In this document: positions 50,101 to 61,994 of the stretch, one piece after another
Layout: each line of letters opens with the position of its first letter
Position numbering within the stretch: position 1 is the stretch's first letter
Assembly: GCA_022457155.1 (NCBI GenBank)
Contig: JAJGOT010000216.1
Span: 273,501-337,500, forward strand
Direction of reading: 5' to 3'
Length of the DNA stretch: 64,000 nt
DNA from: Cladopsammia gracilis
Lineage: Eukaryota; Cnidaria; Anthozoa; Scleractinia; Dendrophylliidae
Notes under the pieces: model-generated
Told to the model about the DNA's origin: nothing
What the model saw: only the letters and a program-made list of their open reading frames with translations
Database searches by the model: none
Translations under genes and position numbers: made by a program

Positions 50101-52758
50101 TGTTTTACAAATGGATCTTCGGCCGGATTGTTTCAAAGTTGTAAGGGTTACATCGTTGGTCACCGGTGCTTATAAGATACTTGTACACTCTCCCAAGGGT
50201 TTTTATTTTACGAGAGGTTTGTTTTTAAAATCTGTGGCCAATTCCAATAACGTTTAATTTTTGTATTTTTTTTGCCATCGCTATTGATTCACAGTGCTTA
50301 TTGTGGAGGTCTTTGGTTGGCATCTCTGCGAGTCATGCAGGAAATTGCTACTGTTTTAGGATTTCCAGATGAGGCTACAAAATACGCGAAGATCCTGAAG
50401 AAAGGAAAAAAAGCTTATCACTCTCTGCTGTGGAATGGTGACTATTTTACAGAACCTAAAACTTACTTGGTCTTCAAATGATTGTCGTAACACTAAATGA
50501 AATTACTAGAGTCGATCACTGTAAAACGAAGGAAAACTCGCCTAAGGTAAAATCACCAGTTTGGGTTTTTGAACGTGAATGGTTGTAGAAGAAGAAGAAG
50601 TTACAGGAGTTTTTTTAAAGCCAATTACCATGTTCATGTTGAGTGATCAACAGTTAACTTTAACTTGAAAGTCATAAAATCTCCCATACCGTTACGAGAG
50701 TAGTTACGAATCAGAGAATAAGAGAGTAGTAACGAATCAGTTTGGCGAGACTTTCATACTGATATGTCGGTCATTGAAACCCCGTGAAAATATTATGAGC
50801 ATTTTTTGGTTTAATATATTAATGATAAAATTCTCAATGTTATGTTTCTTAGCCATTTTTTCAAACAGAGTGCATAGTTAGATTCAGATATACATGGACT
50901 GAGTTCCCTGTTCCGAAACACACCAAGTCACTGATTTCTTACGGCCTCTGACTGTTTAATAATGAGGATTTATGTATTGGTTGAATTAGGAATCTACTAC
51001 AACTACGATAGCAGCAGTAATAAGTACAGTAACAGTATAATGGCGGATCAGATGGCTGGACAGTGGTACCTGAAGGCATGTGACCTGGGTCAGACACCCG
51101 GCACGGATCAGGTAACCGCTGAGTCACGTGATACGAGCGTCGCGAGTCAGCGCGTCAGTCAGGGTCAAGCCCAAATCATACCGTCCAGAAGGACGTCGGA
51201 CACCTTATTGAGACTTATATAACGGAGTAACTGGTCAGGTTTCAGTTGAAGTTGGGGGTAGCAGTTTATACAGTTAAATTTAGGACTAAGCAACCCGAGA
51301 AGCTAGGTGGTACAGTGGTACGGTAGGCTATGTAAGCCTAAGCCTAGCTGAGGTCACAGGTTCAATCCTGAGTGGGATTTTAGATTTTCTTTTTTACACT
51401 TAAAAATTTATTGAAAATAAAATTCTAAGTGTCGACATTACGTGATATAAGTCTCAATAAGGTGTCCGACGTCCTTCTGAGTCAGCGCATTTTAAAACCT
51501 CGTCCTAAAGAAAGTTGCGAACTATTTTTTGTGTAAGCATGTTTTAAGGGCGTTTTACCTTTTCGTCGTTAGAATGGAAAATGTTTCTTTTCGATGCATA
51601 TTTTTAACAACATTATTGACAAAAAGAAAGTTTTAAAATTTTCCAGGAATTACTTAAAAGTGCATAAAAGGGCAACTGTAAATGTTTTCACTATTATATT
51701 GAAACTGGGTTCCTATGTCACGGCTGTTTGTTTTGTTACTCCATGGCTGATCTGTGTTGCTGTAATGTTTAGGTGTTTCCGCGAGAGAATGTGGTCAGCG
51801 CCCTGGTCACAGTATATAAGTATAATGTACTACAGTTCCAAGATGGCACCATGGGAGCTGTGAATGGCATGAGACCCAATGGACAGGTACTGTGTTTATC
51901 AATACTGATACTCTACTGTTATGGCTCTGCCATTGCTGTTATGATACTGTTAGGGTTGATTCAGGATTGTTATATATTCTGTCAGAAGCTTATCTGTTAT
52001 GAGCTTCTGATTCTGTTTAATATGTTGAATATTTTCGTGGGGTTACAATTCGGAAAAATAGCCAGCTGACCTTTTGAGGACAAAATTTTCGTTATACTCA
52101 GTGAGTCAAGTACAAGAAAGAAGCCCTCATAAATTGATTAAAAAAAGTGGGAAGTTTAAAAGCCAATAATAATGGAGGCTCTGGTGACTGGACGCTGAAT
52201 GTTGCCATTACGTAATTTGACTTGGACATTTGTTTAACAGGCTGACACGAGTAGTTTACAGGCGGAGGAGGTCTGGACCGGCGTAACATATGCTGTGGCT
52301 GCCGCTATGATTCAAGAGGTATCGTGTTTTGTTTTGTGTTTAGCTGCAGACTCTCACTTGATTAAAAATGTATAGTCTCAAAACCTCCATAAACAATTGT
52401 GCCTTTAATCTTATAATATCTATATACAAAGATTAATGTTTTGATTAGTTGAACTACTATATCATTGGAAATTATGATTATCGGCAATTTTATTGGGAAT
52501 TAAATTAATTTGATTTACGTCTTTTTAAAGAAATTCTCTTTCTTTTAGGGTCTAGTTGAAGAGGGCTTCAAAACAGCCAGTGGTATTTATAACACTTGTT
52601 TTGAGAGACTGGGAATGGGTTTTCAGACTCCCGAGGCCATTGTTGCTAATGGCAACTTCCGCTCTCTTGCGTACATGAGACCGCTCAGCATCTGGGCCAT
52701 GCAGTGGGCGCTGGAGAAAAAAAAACAAGGCCGCTTCAACGCCTGCACCTCACGGTGA
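21248..52758 (+). CDS. GBA2: non-lysosomal glucosylceramidase (beta-glucosidase 2, GH116)
   Basis: 19 exons: 21248-21599, 22834-22949, 27179-27220, 31825-32019, 35322-35627, 35948-36050, 38702-38855, 40783-40908, 43538-43695, 44147-44251, 44612-44719, 45028-45113, 45241-45306, 49153-49259, 50295-50437, 50990-51111, 51773-51886, 52241-52318, 52549-52758. All introns are GT-AG; lengths sum to 2691 bases, giving 896 residues, near the roughly 930 of vertebrate GBA2. The enzyme cleaves glucosylceramide to glucose and ceramide at the cytosolic face of ER/Golgi or plasma membrane. Residues about 118-460 are the GH116 N-terminal domain ([28 protein letters not shown]). From about 465 comes the catalytic (alpha/alpha)6 domain: [11 protein letters not shown] with nucleophile Glu 478, [98 protein letters not shown]. 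No break was found. ATG context agaaaATGg is good. Introns carry most of the window's mobile elements. Confidence 0.95.
23303..23738. mobile_element. Harbinger-type MITE (TAA target), GBA2 intron 2
   Basis: Ends GGCTACATTCACA and the complement of GGCTACCTTCACA; flanked by TAA (23300-23302 and 23739-23741). Inner arms share GACCGGTTGAAA-type words in inverted orientation. No gene. Confidence 0.7.
24290..24705 (+). mobile_element. LINE 3' end with (TTA)n tail, GBA2 intron 2
   Basis: AT-rich stretch ending gtaaagtgccatgagctctg...ggtatagaaatcctttatta followed by more than ten TTA repeats (24645-24705). This layout is the 3' untranslated end of a CR1/L2-like LINE with a microsatellite tail. No coding part is readable. 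Confidence 0.55.
24706..26149. other. intron 2 sequence without recognised feature
   Basis: No coding or repeat signature was recognised beyond AT-rich low complexity. A short block at 25950-26010 repeats ccgaag-type words. Confidence 0.3.
26150..26935 (+). pseudogene. 5'-truncated LINE, RT C-terminus and (TTG)n tail, GBA2 intron 2
   Basis: Frames read [34 protein letters not shown] and [17 protein letters not shown] (26450-26650), the usual end of CR1/L2-type LINE reverse transcriptases (H.YNTR......F.......T......G..IWN.LP). Upstream pieces ([22 protein letters not shown]) are in other frames. The 3' part contains a 33-base direct repeat (26767-26831), then gaaataaaattgttgttg, the tail. 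A second copy of the same family lies at 61995-63475. Inactive. Confidence 0.75.
27400..27787. mobile_element. pogo/Tigger-like MITE (TA target), GBA2 intron 3
   Basis: The left end, CAGTAGAGCCCCGCTAACTC, mirrors the right end (gagttagcggggttccactg). Flanked by TA (27398-27399 and 27788-27789). Terminal CAGT and the gene-sized TIR pattern match pogo/Tigger members of Tc1/mariner. 388 bp, no transposase. Confidence 0.8.
28844..29330. mobile_element. hairpin-ended element, short copy A
   Basis: Begins caagaggctccaagtagcct with an AGGCT/AGCCT hairpin and ends in the hairpin ACTCATGC-cgctac-GGGCATGAGT. Copy B (36078-38040) is four times longer and shares both ends and the last 480 bases, so A is an internal-deletion derivative. 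Sits at the centre of the inverted-repeat element 27909-31501. Confidence 0.7.
29966..31124 (-). pseudogene. THAP-domain transposase-like fragment, split by insertion
   Basis: The ATG at 31124 opens [12 protein letters not shown] (Cys 5 and Cys 10 in the C-x4-C spacing), then ELHKIPYL up to 31043. The sequence then runs into the element 30034-31038. On its far side the same frame resumes as [19 protein letters not shown] and stops at a TAG (29966-29968). C..C...H.IP...R...KKWVDF is the first half of a THAP zinc finger (C2CH); the second Cys and the His are missing because the frame ends. Inactive. Confidence 0.75.
30034..31038. mobile_element. piggyBac-like non-autonomous element (TTAA target)
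   Basis: Ends CCCATTGGCTCCT and the complement of CCCATTGACTCCT, flanked by TTAA (30030-30033 and 31039-31042). CCC ends with a TTAA target are the piggyBac signature. 1005 bp; a minus-strand frame of about 130 codons (30436-30834) has no domain I recognise. It sits inside the THAP frame, and excision with one TTAA restores that frame exactly. Confidence 0.8.
32090..32300. repeat. (AAT)n tract next to a short MITE
   Basis: Twelve AAT repeats (32091-32129) are followed by inverted ends tagacctctttcataatg (32133) and the complement of catcattctgaaagaggtcta (to about 32296). GBA2 intron 4. No gene. Confidence 0.55.
32694..32852. mobile_element. palindromic MITE, copy 1, GBA2 intron 4
   Basis: The arms catgtatatgttgtggtgca ... 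ccttggtgcaaattttattt and their inverted copy are almost identical over about 60 bases, around an 40-base loop with tandem gtatgataat words. A sister copy is at 43795-43948. Confidence 0.8.
32960..33552 (-). pseudogene. unrecognised broken reading frame, antisense in GBA2 intron 4
   Basis: Two minus-strand frames abut near 33305. The first (33552-33305) is proline-rich ([18 protein letters not shown]) and ends [14 protein letters not shown]. The second (33304-32960) reads [37 protein letters not shown] and [19 protein letters not shown]. The second has the composition of a genuine helical protein and follows a ttttag that could be a splice acceptor or mark a 1-base frameshift. No ATG opens it and no family is recognised. 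It may be a captured exon or a transposon gene remnant. Confidence 0.35.
35010..35245. repeat. degenerate tandem repeat, GBA2 intron 4
   Basis: The phrase gatccaatgacatga / ggtccaatggaata / gtccaatccattgacat recurs about every 50-60 bases, five to six times, with gataaaatgagt-type words between. It ends shortly before the exon 5 acceptor at 35321. Confidence 0.5.
36078..38040. mobile_element. hairpin-ended element, long copy B, GBA2 intron 6
   Basis: Begins caagaggctacacttagcct and tactcatgcgcatgag, ends ACTCATGCcgctacGCGCATGAGT-aataa. The final 480 bases match copy A (28844-29330). The interior has minus-strand frames (36568-36906) with no recognised domain. No target duplication was read. 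Terminal hairpins without long inverted repeats recall Helitron-type or other foldback elements, but neither is shown. Confidence 0.65.
38222..38606. mobile_element. MITE, GBA2 intron 6
   Basis: Ends aagccgtcccctcttttttc / complement of aaggctgtccctttttttct, both continuing into tccgtttaccgtc. Non-coding. Ends about 95 bases before the exon 7 acceptor. Confidence 0.65.
39134..39703. mobile_element. Tc1/mariner-type MITE (TA target), GBA2 intron 7
   Basis: Ends CAGTACTGTGCAAAAGA and its inverted copy, flanked by TA (39132-39133 and 39704-39705). 570 bp; the interior is AT-rich with many aaattttcgaa-type words and no transposase. Confidence 0.8.
40953..43120. mobile_element. 2.2-kb TTAA-flanked element, GBA2 intron 8
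   Basis: Ends GGACGGTGCCACCTA and its exact inverted copy, flanked by TTAA (40949-40952 and 43121-43124). Reading frames inside are short; the longest (41517-41879) shows no domain I recognise. The right end holds CG-rich words (gcgcgactatcgcgcaatgc). A TTAA target suggests a piggyBac-type or similar system acting in trans. Confidence 0.7.
43795..43948. mobile_element. palindromic MITE, copy 2, GBA2 intron 9
   Basis: Same family and layout as 32694-32852 (tgtatatgttgtggtgcaat ... inverted copy), differing by scattered substitutions. It starts 100 bases after the exon 9 donor. Confidence 0.8.
45329..45595. mobile_element. truncated copy of the 496-904 element, GBA2 intron 13
   Basis: Starts GGCGGGACTCAACTTGAACG followed by ccatttttccgccac, matching in reverse orientation the right end of the element at 496-904, and continues through the shared AT-rich middle (aaaggattggttaaaattta). 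The opposite terminus is not found, so this copy is one-ended. Confidence 0.6.
45845..46235. mobile_element. inverted-repeat element carrying a tRNA-like module
   Basis: Ends TACTTGGTGTATCCCT (45845-45860) and its exact inverted copy (46220-46235). The middle (46092-46162) is tRNA-like: A-box-like TGGTGTAGTGGATAG and B box GGGTTCGATTCC, 40 bases apart. No stem set of a functional tRNA was found. GBA2 intron 13. Confidence 0.6.
46251..46638. mobile_element. Harbinger-type MITE (TAA target), GBA2 intron 13
   Basis: Ends GGCCCCGTCCACACGTGTAC and inverted copy (gtatacgtgtggacggggcc), flanked by TAA (46248-46250 and 46639-46641). Many internal cgtttacg/gtggacg words. Directly abuts the previous element. 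Confidence 0.75.
46963..47340. mobile_element. Harbinger-type MITE (TAA target) with TCGAGAC repeats
   Basis: Ends GGGGTATAGAATGGT and the inverted copy, flanked by TAA (46960-46962 and 47341-47343). The interior has about fifteen variants of ttcgagact/cgagacc. GBA2 intron 13. Confidence 0.75.
47985..48172. mobile_element. MITE with long inverted ends, GBA2 intron 13
   Basis: The left arm, ggccatttgcacgatgacgt ... gactacaactaccagaat, mirrors attctggtagttgtagtc...gcaaatggcc on the right over about 45 bases. Interior short and non-coding. Confidence 0.75.
48281..48725. mobile_element. inverted-repeat element, GBA2 intron 13
   Basis: Left cacgattgccgccatgttgg and right ccaacatggcggctatcgtg are inverted near-copies; they extend out to ataggcctta/taagggctat and inward to atgcaaatt. 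No coding. Confidence 0.6.
51186..51479. mobile_element. inverted-repeat element carrying a tRNA-like module, GBA2 intron 16
   Basis: 39-base terminal inverted repeats (51186-51224 and 51441-51479) starting CAGAAGGACGTCGGACACCT, with one mismatch. Between them (51299-51380) a tRNA-like block: GGTGGTACAGTGGTACGG (A-box-like) and AGGTTCAATCCT (B box). It starts 74 bases after the exon 16 donor. Confidence 0.7.
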
Positions 52759-52858
52759 TACCGCTGCTCCGATTCGCGACCACTCTCAATGTAACGGTTT
52801 CTGTAAAGTCTCCATTTGATAGTTAAATTCAACACATGTACAAACTATGTATATATTT

Positions 52859-52864
52859 ATTAAA
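52859..52864 (+). promoter_or_regulatory. candidate polyadenylation signal of GBA2
   Basis: ATTAAA about 100 bases after the GBA2 stop codon. It is the common variant of AATAAA and the first such hexamer downstream. No cDNA evidence. Confidence 0.35.
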
Positions 52865-53095
52865 AGTACCCTTGCAATTGAAGTACAGTAGAACGTTATC
52901 GCATTTTAGTATAAATGTACTAGTGTTCTATCACGAATGCTGTTCTCTTATTGGCTACGCTACTCACTATCTATTCTGTTGTAGAAAGTGAGTAGAGTGA
53001 GGAGCCTAAAGGCGGCCGCTTCTTCGCGTTTTCGAAGTGTCTGTGAAGAGTATTTGTTGTTAAGTTTTGAACGTCTAGTAGATTTATACTAAAAC

Positions 53096-53293
53096 AATAG
53101 GCCATTTCCAAGTGGCCTTTAGCCTCTCAGTCAAAGCGAGGCTACGTGCGAAACCTTTCATATGAAAATGAGTTTTCATTCACATGCAAATAAATTTTGT
53201 TTACATGTGAATAAAAACTCATTTTCGTATGAAAGGTTTCGCACCTAGCCTCGCTTTGATAGAGACTAAAGGCAACTCGGAAATGGCCTATTA
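53096..53293. mobile_element. near-perfect palindromic MITE
   Basis: Arms taggccatttccaagtggcc ... gaaacctttcatatgaaaat and their inverted copy, almost the entire element. The loop is about 30 bases. Intergenic between GBA2 and ZnT5. Confidence 0.75.
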
Positions 53294-53381
53294 GATTATT
53301 CGCTTTTGATTTCTATCACATGATAGTTGATTCGGGCGAACTATCACGCGATAGAAATCTCGAGCTCATAATCTAATTGTC
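53293..53381. repeat. second hairpin abutting the palindromic MITE
   Basis: ttagattat...gatttctatcacatgatagtt mirrors aactatcacgcgatagaaatc...ataatctaa around a 9-base loop. It starts where the previous palindrome ends. Confidence 0.65.
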
Positions 53382-54737
53382 AAATAGAGGGTCTAGTTAA
53401 CATTGTTTAAGGAGATTCTGACAAAGCGATAACGGAATTAAAGGTACACTGGAAGTTTCAATAGGCAGAAAATTATAAACGAAATTCTTGGAAGCTTACT
53501 AAATATACTGTGAAAAGACAGAAAATTAGATGTTTTGGGCACATTGTGTAGAAATGAGGCTTTCGATCCTTACTAGAAATTACTAGAAAGGGAGGGGAAA
53601 AATTCTCTAGTTCCTATTAACAACAATCTTTCTTTCCACGTACAAAAGATGTTTCTCTTTGACATGGTATTCCACACATTTAAGTTTATTTCGATATTGA
53701 AGGCTAACAGACACGCATGTTTCATCCTGTTATAAAATTATTCTTGCTTTATTAAATATGTTCAAGAATTGACAGAATGATGCAATGTTACAACACTGAA
53801 TTTACCCGATTTACTTCGTTTTTAACTAAAATGTTCAGCCAAAAAAATTATTGAAGTAATGTACATATAATCAAGCGACACAAGTTTATTCGGCAACGTT
53901 AGAGGCATCCTAAACTTGCGTCTTTTTTTATTTTTACAACTTCTTCAAAAACATTCAGCTCAATTTAACAGGTAGCCAATTAAAAAGGAAACCAAAAATA
54001 TGTATTTACCCAGCTTTGGAATGAAAATCAAATGATAAGGTTGAAACATATAAAATGTAAGAAAACAAGGAAAGATAAATATTTAATATAGTTATCATTT
54101 TATGATATGATATTAATATAAATATTAACTTATTATCATTGAGGCATTTTATTTAAACGGGGTGATATTTCAAATGTTGGATTTTATCTCTTCATATTTA
54201 TGTACAGCCAAAGCTCTCTGAGCGGGCACTCTCTTAAGCCGACAGTGAAGAGACCGTATGTATCTCTTCATACGATTGGCGCTACACAGTTCATATCTAT
54301 TATGATTTCGTTATAAAGCTCTACTTACTGCCTTCTTGACAAAACCCTGTTTGAATTCTTGTCTTACGAAAATCATTCCTGTGATAAGCCAGCTCCAGTT
54401 ACGGACACTTTCTGCTTACTGATGGTGTCCGCCTACGGGAGCTTGGACTGTACTATGATAACATTTAATTTACAAACATTTAAACACTTATTCTATAGAA
54501 GCTATGTTAGTAAGCAATGTCAAATATCATTTATACGGAGAGTTGATCTCTCGGTTTCCAACGCATTTCAACTTAATTAGAACTCGTGTACAGTAGATTG
54601 ATTGTAGCAGCTCACAGCATGCTGGCCATGTGGAGGCAAAAATCAACCCGATTCGCTCCTCACCGTGAAGATTTGAGCGCCATTTTTTTTTTCGGGGGCG
54701 GGGAGGGGGGCAAAATGTATATTTTTGGCAATTATCG
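53382..54737. other. intergenic stretch, no gene seen
   Basis: AT-rich, no coding block longer than about 70 codons and none with a motif. No structured repeat recognised. Confidence 0.35.
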
Positions 54738-55156
54738 TATCAATAGACCGATATCACGCTAGCATGACACAAAAATATATTTAGTTTATTGGGAAAAAGA
54801 GCCCAGCATCAAATTCAGCATATCGATATTAGTAAAACTACAAAGTTTTGTAAAGATTGCTGGCAAACTGAAAAAGATATGAAATTTTAAAACTGAGCAT
54901 TTTTACAAAGAAATGTATGGTGGACGGGCATAGATTGCCCGTCCAGCCTCGTTTTCGTGTTTTTCCCATACATTTCTTTGTAAAAATTAGGCCAGAGTAC
55001 TAAGTCTCAAAAGTTCATATCTCCTTCAGTGTACGAGCAATCTTTACGAAACTTTACAGTTTAACTAATATTGATGTGCTGAATTTGATTCTAGACTCTT
55101 TTCCCCTTTAAATTAAATGTTTTCATGCGGTGCTAGCGTGATATTGGTCTATTTTT
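54738..55156. mobile_element. inverted-repeat element with inner hairpin
   Basis: The left end, aatagaccgatatcacgcta, mirrors tagcgtgatattggtctatt. Further inverted matches run through catcaaattcagca...gtaaagattg to an inner hairpin (54895-54990, ttacaaagaaatgtatgg / ccatacatttctttgtaa). No coding. Confidence 0.7.
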
Positions 55157-55431
55157 TCCTTAATTTCAGAAATAATTTCCTCTATTTGGTTTAATTGTCA
55201 TTATCATTAGCTGAAGTCGATAAAAAATGTTTATGGTTGACCAAATTCATTATGTAATGGGGAAATTTTTCATCTAATAAAAAAAACATTGTGTTGTATT
55301 TAAATGCAGAATATAGATTACAGTATACATCCACATTCATGATTCTGGCTGAGTATGTGAAAGAAACCAGACTCGTACCCAGTCGCTTCTCTGTATTCGC
55401 GCCGTGATAGACAAATTCGGCTAACGATTTG

Positions 55432-55576
55432 TTGTACCCCATTCAAACCTTCTGGGAATAAGATTCTTTGTTCACAATATTTCCATATAATTTCCATGTC
55501 AATGCTTCATTGATATGGAAATATGATGAACAAAGAGTTCTAATCCCAAAGGTTTGAATTGGGTAGAACAATGCGT
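55432..55576. mobile_element. palindromic MITE
   Basis: ttgttgtaccccattcaaac...ttctttgttca and the inverted copy tgaacaaagagttctaatcc...gggtagaacaa, with a paired inner atatttccatat. Interior short. Confidence 0.7.
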
Positions 55577-57794
55577 TAGCGGAATTTGTCTTTCAGTGAG
55601 TTCGCAATGCATCAAGGAAAGGAAGAAAAACCGCCATGCAGAAACAAAATGGCGGGCAAAAATGAAATAAGATTTAAAATAGTATAACGGAATTTTAATG
55701 AAGTCTTAAAATAAAACTCAAAATACGAAAACAGACAAAAATTCTAATCACTGAGAAATTCTTCTAGGAGATGTGGGGGAAAAGGACACGAGCACAACAA
55801 AGAAGACCAATGCAATGAACCGGAGAATCAATGGGGCACAACGAAACAGTGTTACGAAAACCCATGATGAATTTTAAGAGTTTAAACCAAATGCTATATC
55901 TGAGAATCTAATTGAATAATAGAATTACAATTGCAGTGACTGTTTACGTTTGAAATAGAAAGAGTAAACTGTTCAAGTATCGGGAGTTAAATAAACTGCT
56001 GAAGTGGTTGAAAGGCCTCTAGCTTGAAAGAAATGCCCACTCACTACTTCACTACAACAAGAAAGGCAAAAAGACCAAACAAGCAGCGTCTAAATCTAAC
56101 CTTGGTAATGTACCGTGGAGTAAATGAACTTAGACCTGTGATTAAACTTTCTCCTTTGCTGACAAAAACCGTTTGGTAGCTTTCGCCTCATTGTTTTAGC
56201 TTTCAAAGTAACGGCGACAGCGTACGTTGTTACCTTTGGGTTTTTCTTGGTGTTGCGGAAGCCATTGTTGGTTAGCTTTTGTGCTGTGGTGTGGGTATTG
56301 TTCAGTGTCTTTTGAATCTTGTTTTACGTCATTTGGTGATCACACCATTCGCAACACCAAGAAACTACCAAACCTTTCGATTCACATTCAGCCTGCGGCC
56401 TAACAGCAAAATCATGGCGGCGTCTATGTTTTGCTTTGTTCTTTTAAAAAGTTTCTAACAGTAGCTAGGAATTGAGTTAGTTGAAATACGAGAAACTCTT
56501 GATGCAGTTCTTGTAGAGATCGTTTACGATCGCTCCGCTCATGCAATTTTTTTTAACCTTCAAAAATTTACTCGTGCTCATTTATTCCAAATTGCACTAA
56601 AAAACATGTAATAACCCAAGGCTATACTAATCAATCTGAATGTAACATAACTAACTAGGTCGCAACTTTTAAAGATAACATTGAAAGAAAGTACAAAGTG
56701 TCGCCTTACTTCAGATCCTGTACTTTCGTGAAGTTTTTCTCACTTTTCCGTCACCAATACGCTATATCGATATCGTCCGTCCATAACGAAGCGAATAAAG
56801 TGCAAAATGGAAAATACAGAATGGAAAACATGTTTTCGATGCGAGTTTACCAAGTGGACATCCTAAAGCGTACTCGAAATATTTGTTCTTTGATTTTGCG
56901 TTTCAAGCGTACAAGACACATTTGGCGGATCCAGTGAACAAGAGTGAAAACACTTTTTTTACGATCGTTTACAAAACGAGCATACAACATTGAAATCCCA
57001 ATGGGCACTTTCGAAATCTGTATTCTTTTTTTCTGGCATGTGAAACGTACATTTGAAAAACACTCATCCCTGTGTCAACCCTGCCCGCCAGTGTGGAAAA
57101 TAAGCCGGTTATTTTTAGGCACTTGGTGGATATGTGATTCACCTTGGGCTACCCCCTCGTTTACTTAGTAAACGAAACTTGATTATTTATCTATTTTTAT
57201 TTTCAGTTTTTATTGCGTCTTCTTCTCTAAAAACACGTACGTCAACCAGTGCACCTTTTTTACATAATATTATTTTTACAAGTCAGAGTTATTTATCTAC
57301 AAATAAAATCTGAATAATTTCGTAAAGTCGGGCACGGTTAAACCAGTTCAATTGCCTGTACTCTCCTTTTCAGAGTTCGATCATTAAGAAATGTAGGTAG
57401 GAATGGTCACACTCAAGATTCCAGTCTAGGTTTTTTGGGGTCATCATGTAATGCCGGCTTCTGGGGACCAGCCTTGCTCGATAAGCTAGGTTATGTCCAA
57501 AATTTATTTTGAAAGCTAAGCCATGATTAAAGCTTTAAGTTGACGAAACAAGTCGGGCTGGTTTGGGGACTAAAACCTACACTGTCATTCGAACGAAACT
57601 GACTTTAAAAAACTCTTGGGCCCGAAATGGCTTCGGGGTGATTTTGAGAACTTGACGCACGCTAGCCACTGCGTGACACCCAAAAGAACACGATATATGA
57701 AAATGGATGCGAAAACCTCACTTGATGGCAAATAAATAAGAATATAATTTTTTAAAATTATTAAATTCATTAAGTCCCTAGAGGAGACTGTTGG
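55577..57794. other. intergenic stretch 3' of ZnT5
   Basis: No gene supported. Contains an inverted pair (56246-56275 tttttcttggtgttgcgga and 56350-56376 tcgcaacaccaagaaact). A block at 57420-57700 (gcttcggggtgattttgaga, tggcttcggggtg) has an open minus frame without a domain. The 3' UTR of the minus-strand ZnT5 gene must begin at 57794. Confidence 0.35.
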
Positions 57795-61374
<3,580 letters not shown>

Positions 61375-61994
61375 CTAAAACACAAAACAAACATATTCAT
61401 TTTAGTGATTGTAATATAACTTAACAGTTACTTTTCCTCTAATTTTATATTTATGAAATGAATCTTATTTTTTTAGAGTTGTTTTTCAGTGACAGTTGGA
61501 ACAAAATCAAAGTGGTTACACAGCTAGTTGCTATAATTGAAGAGCTGGGTGCAAAAGGGCTTAAAGTGAATATAAAGTAATTTTTTATTTGTCTTTTTTT
61601 GGAGGCTATTATGTCTTTATTTCAAAATGATAAAAGAAATTTGTCAGAAAAAATTTAAGGCCTCTTTTTTGCCGTCCTAAGTAGCACAATTTGCAGAAAT
61701 CAGTGTCCCGGAGACTGGGAACGAGTTGTTGATATCCATGGCGTTGATGACGAAGAAAATAATTGAGATTCGTTCTTTTGTATGCTCACAGTGTTTTGTT
61801 CCATTTCTTCAAAAGAATGTCAGACTGTGATGAAGTTATGTCTTCTACAGAGTCGCTGTCAGACAGACAGAATGTCGCCGAAGTTGAAGATTTCTCCTTT
61901 GCCGTCATGATACTCGTGAGTTGAAGTATTTTCTACGTCACAGCCTTGTTTGGCCGCGCGCTCGATAGAGACACTTTCTGGCGGAAAATTCAAT

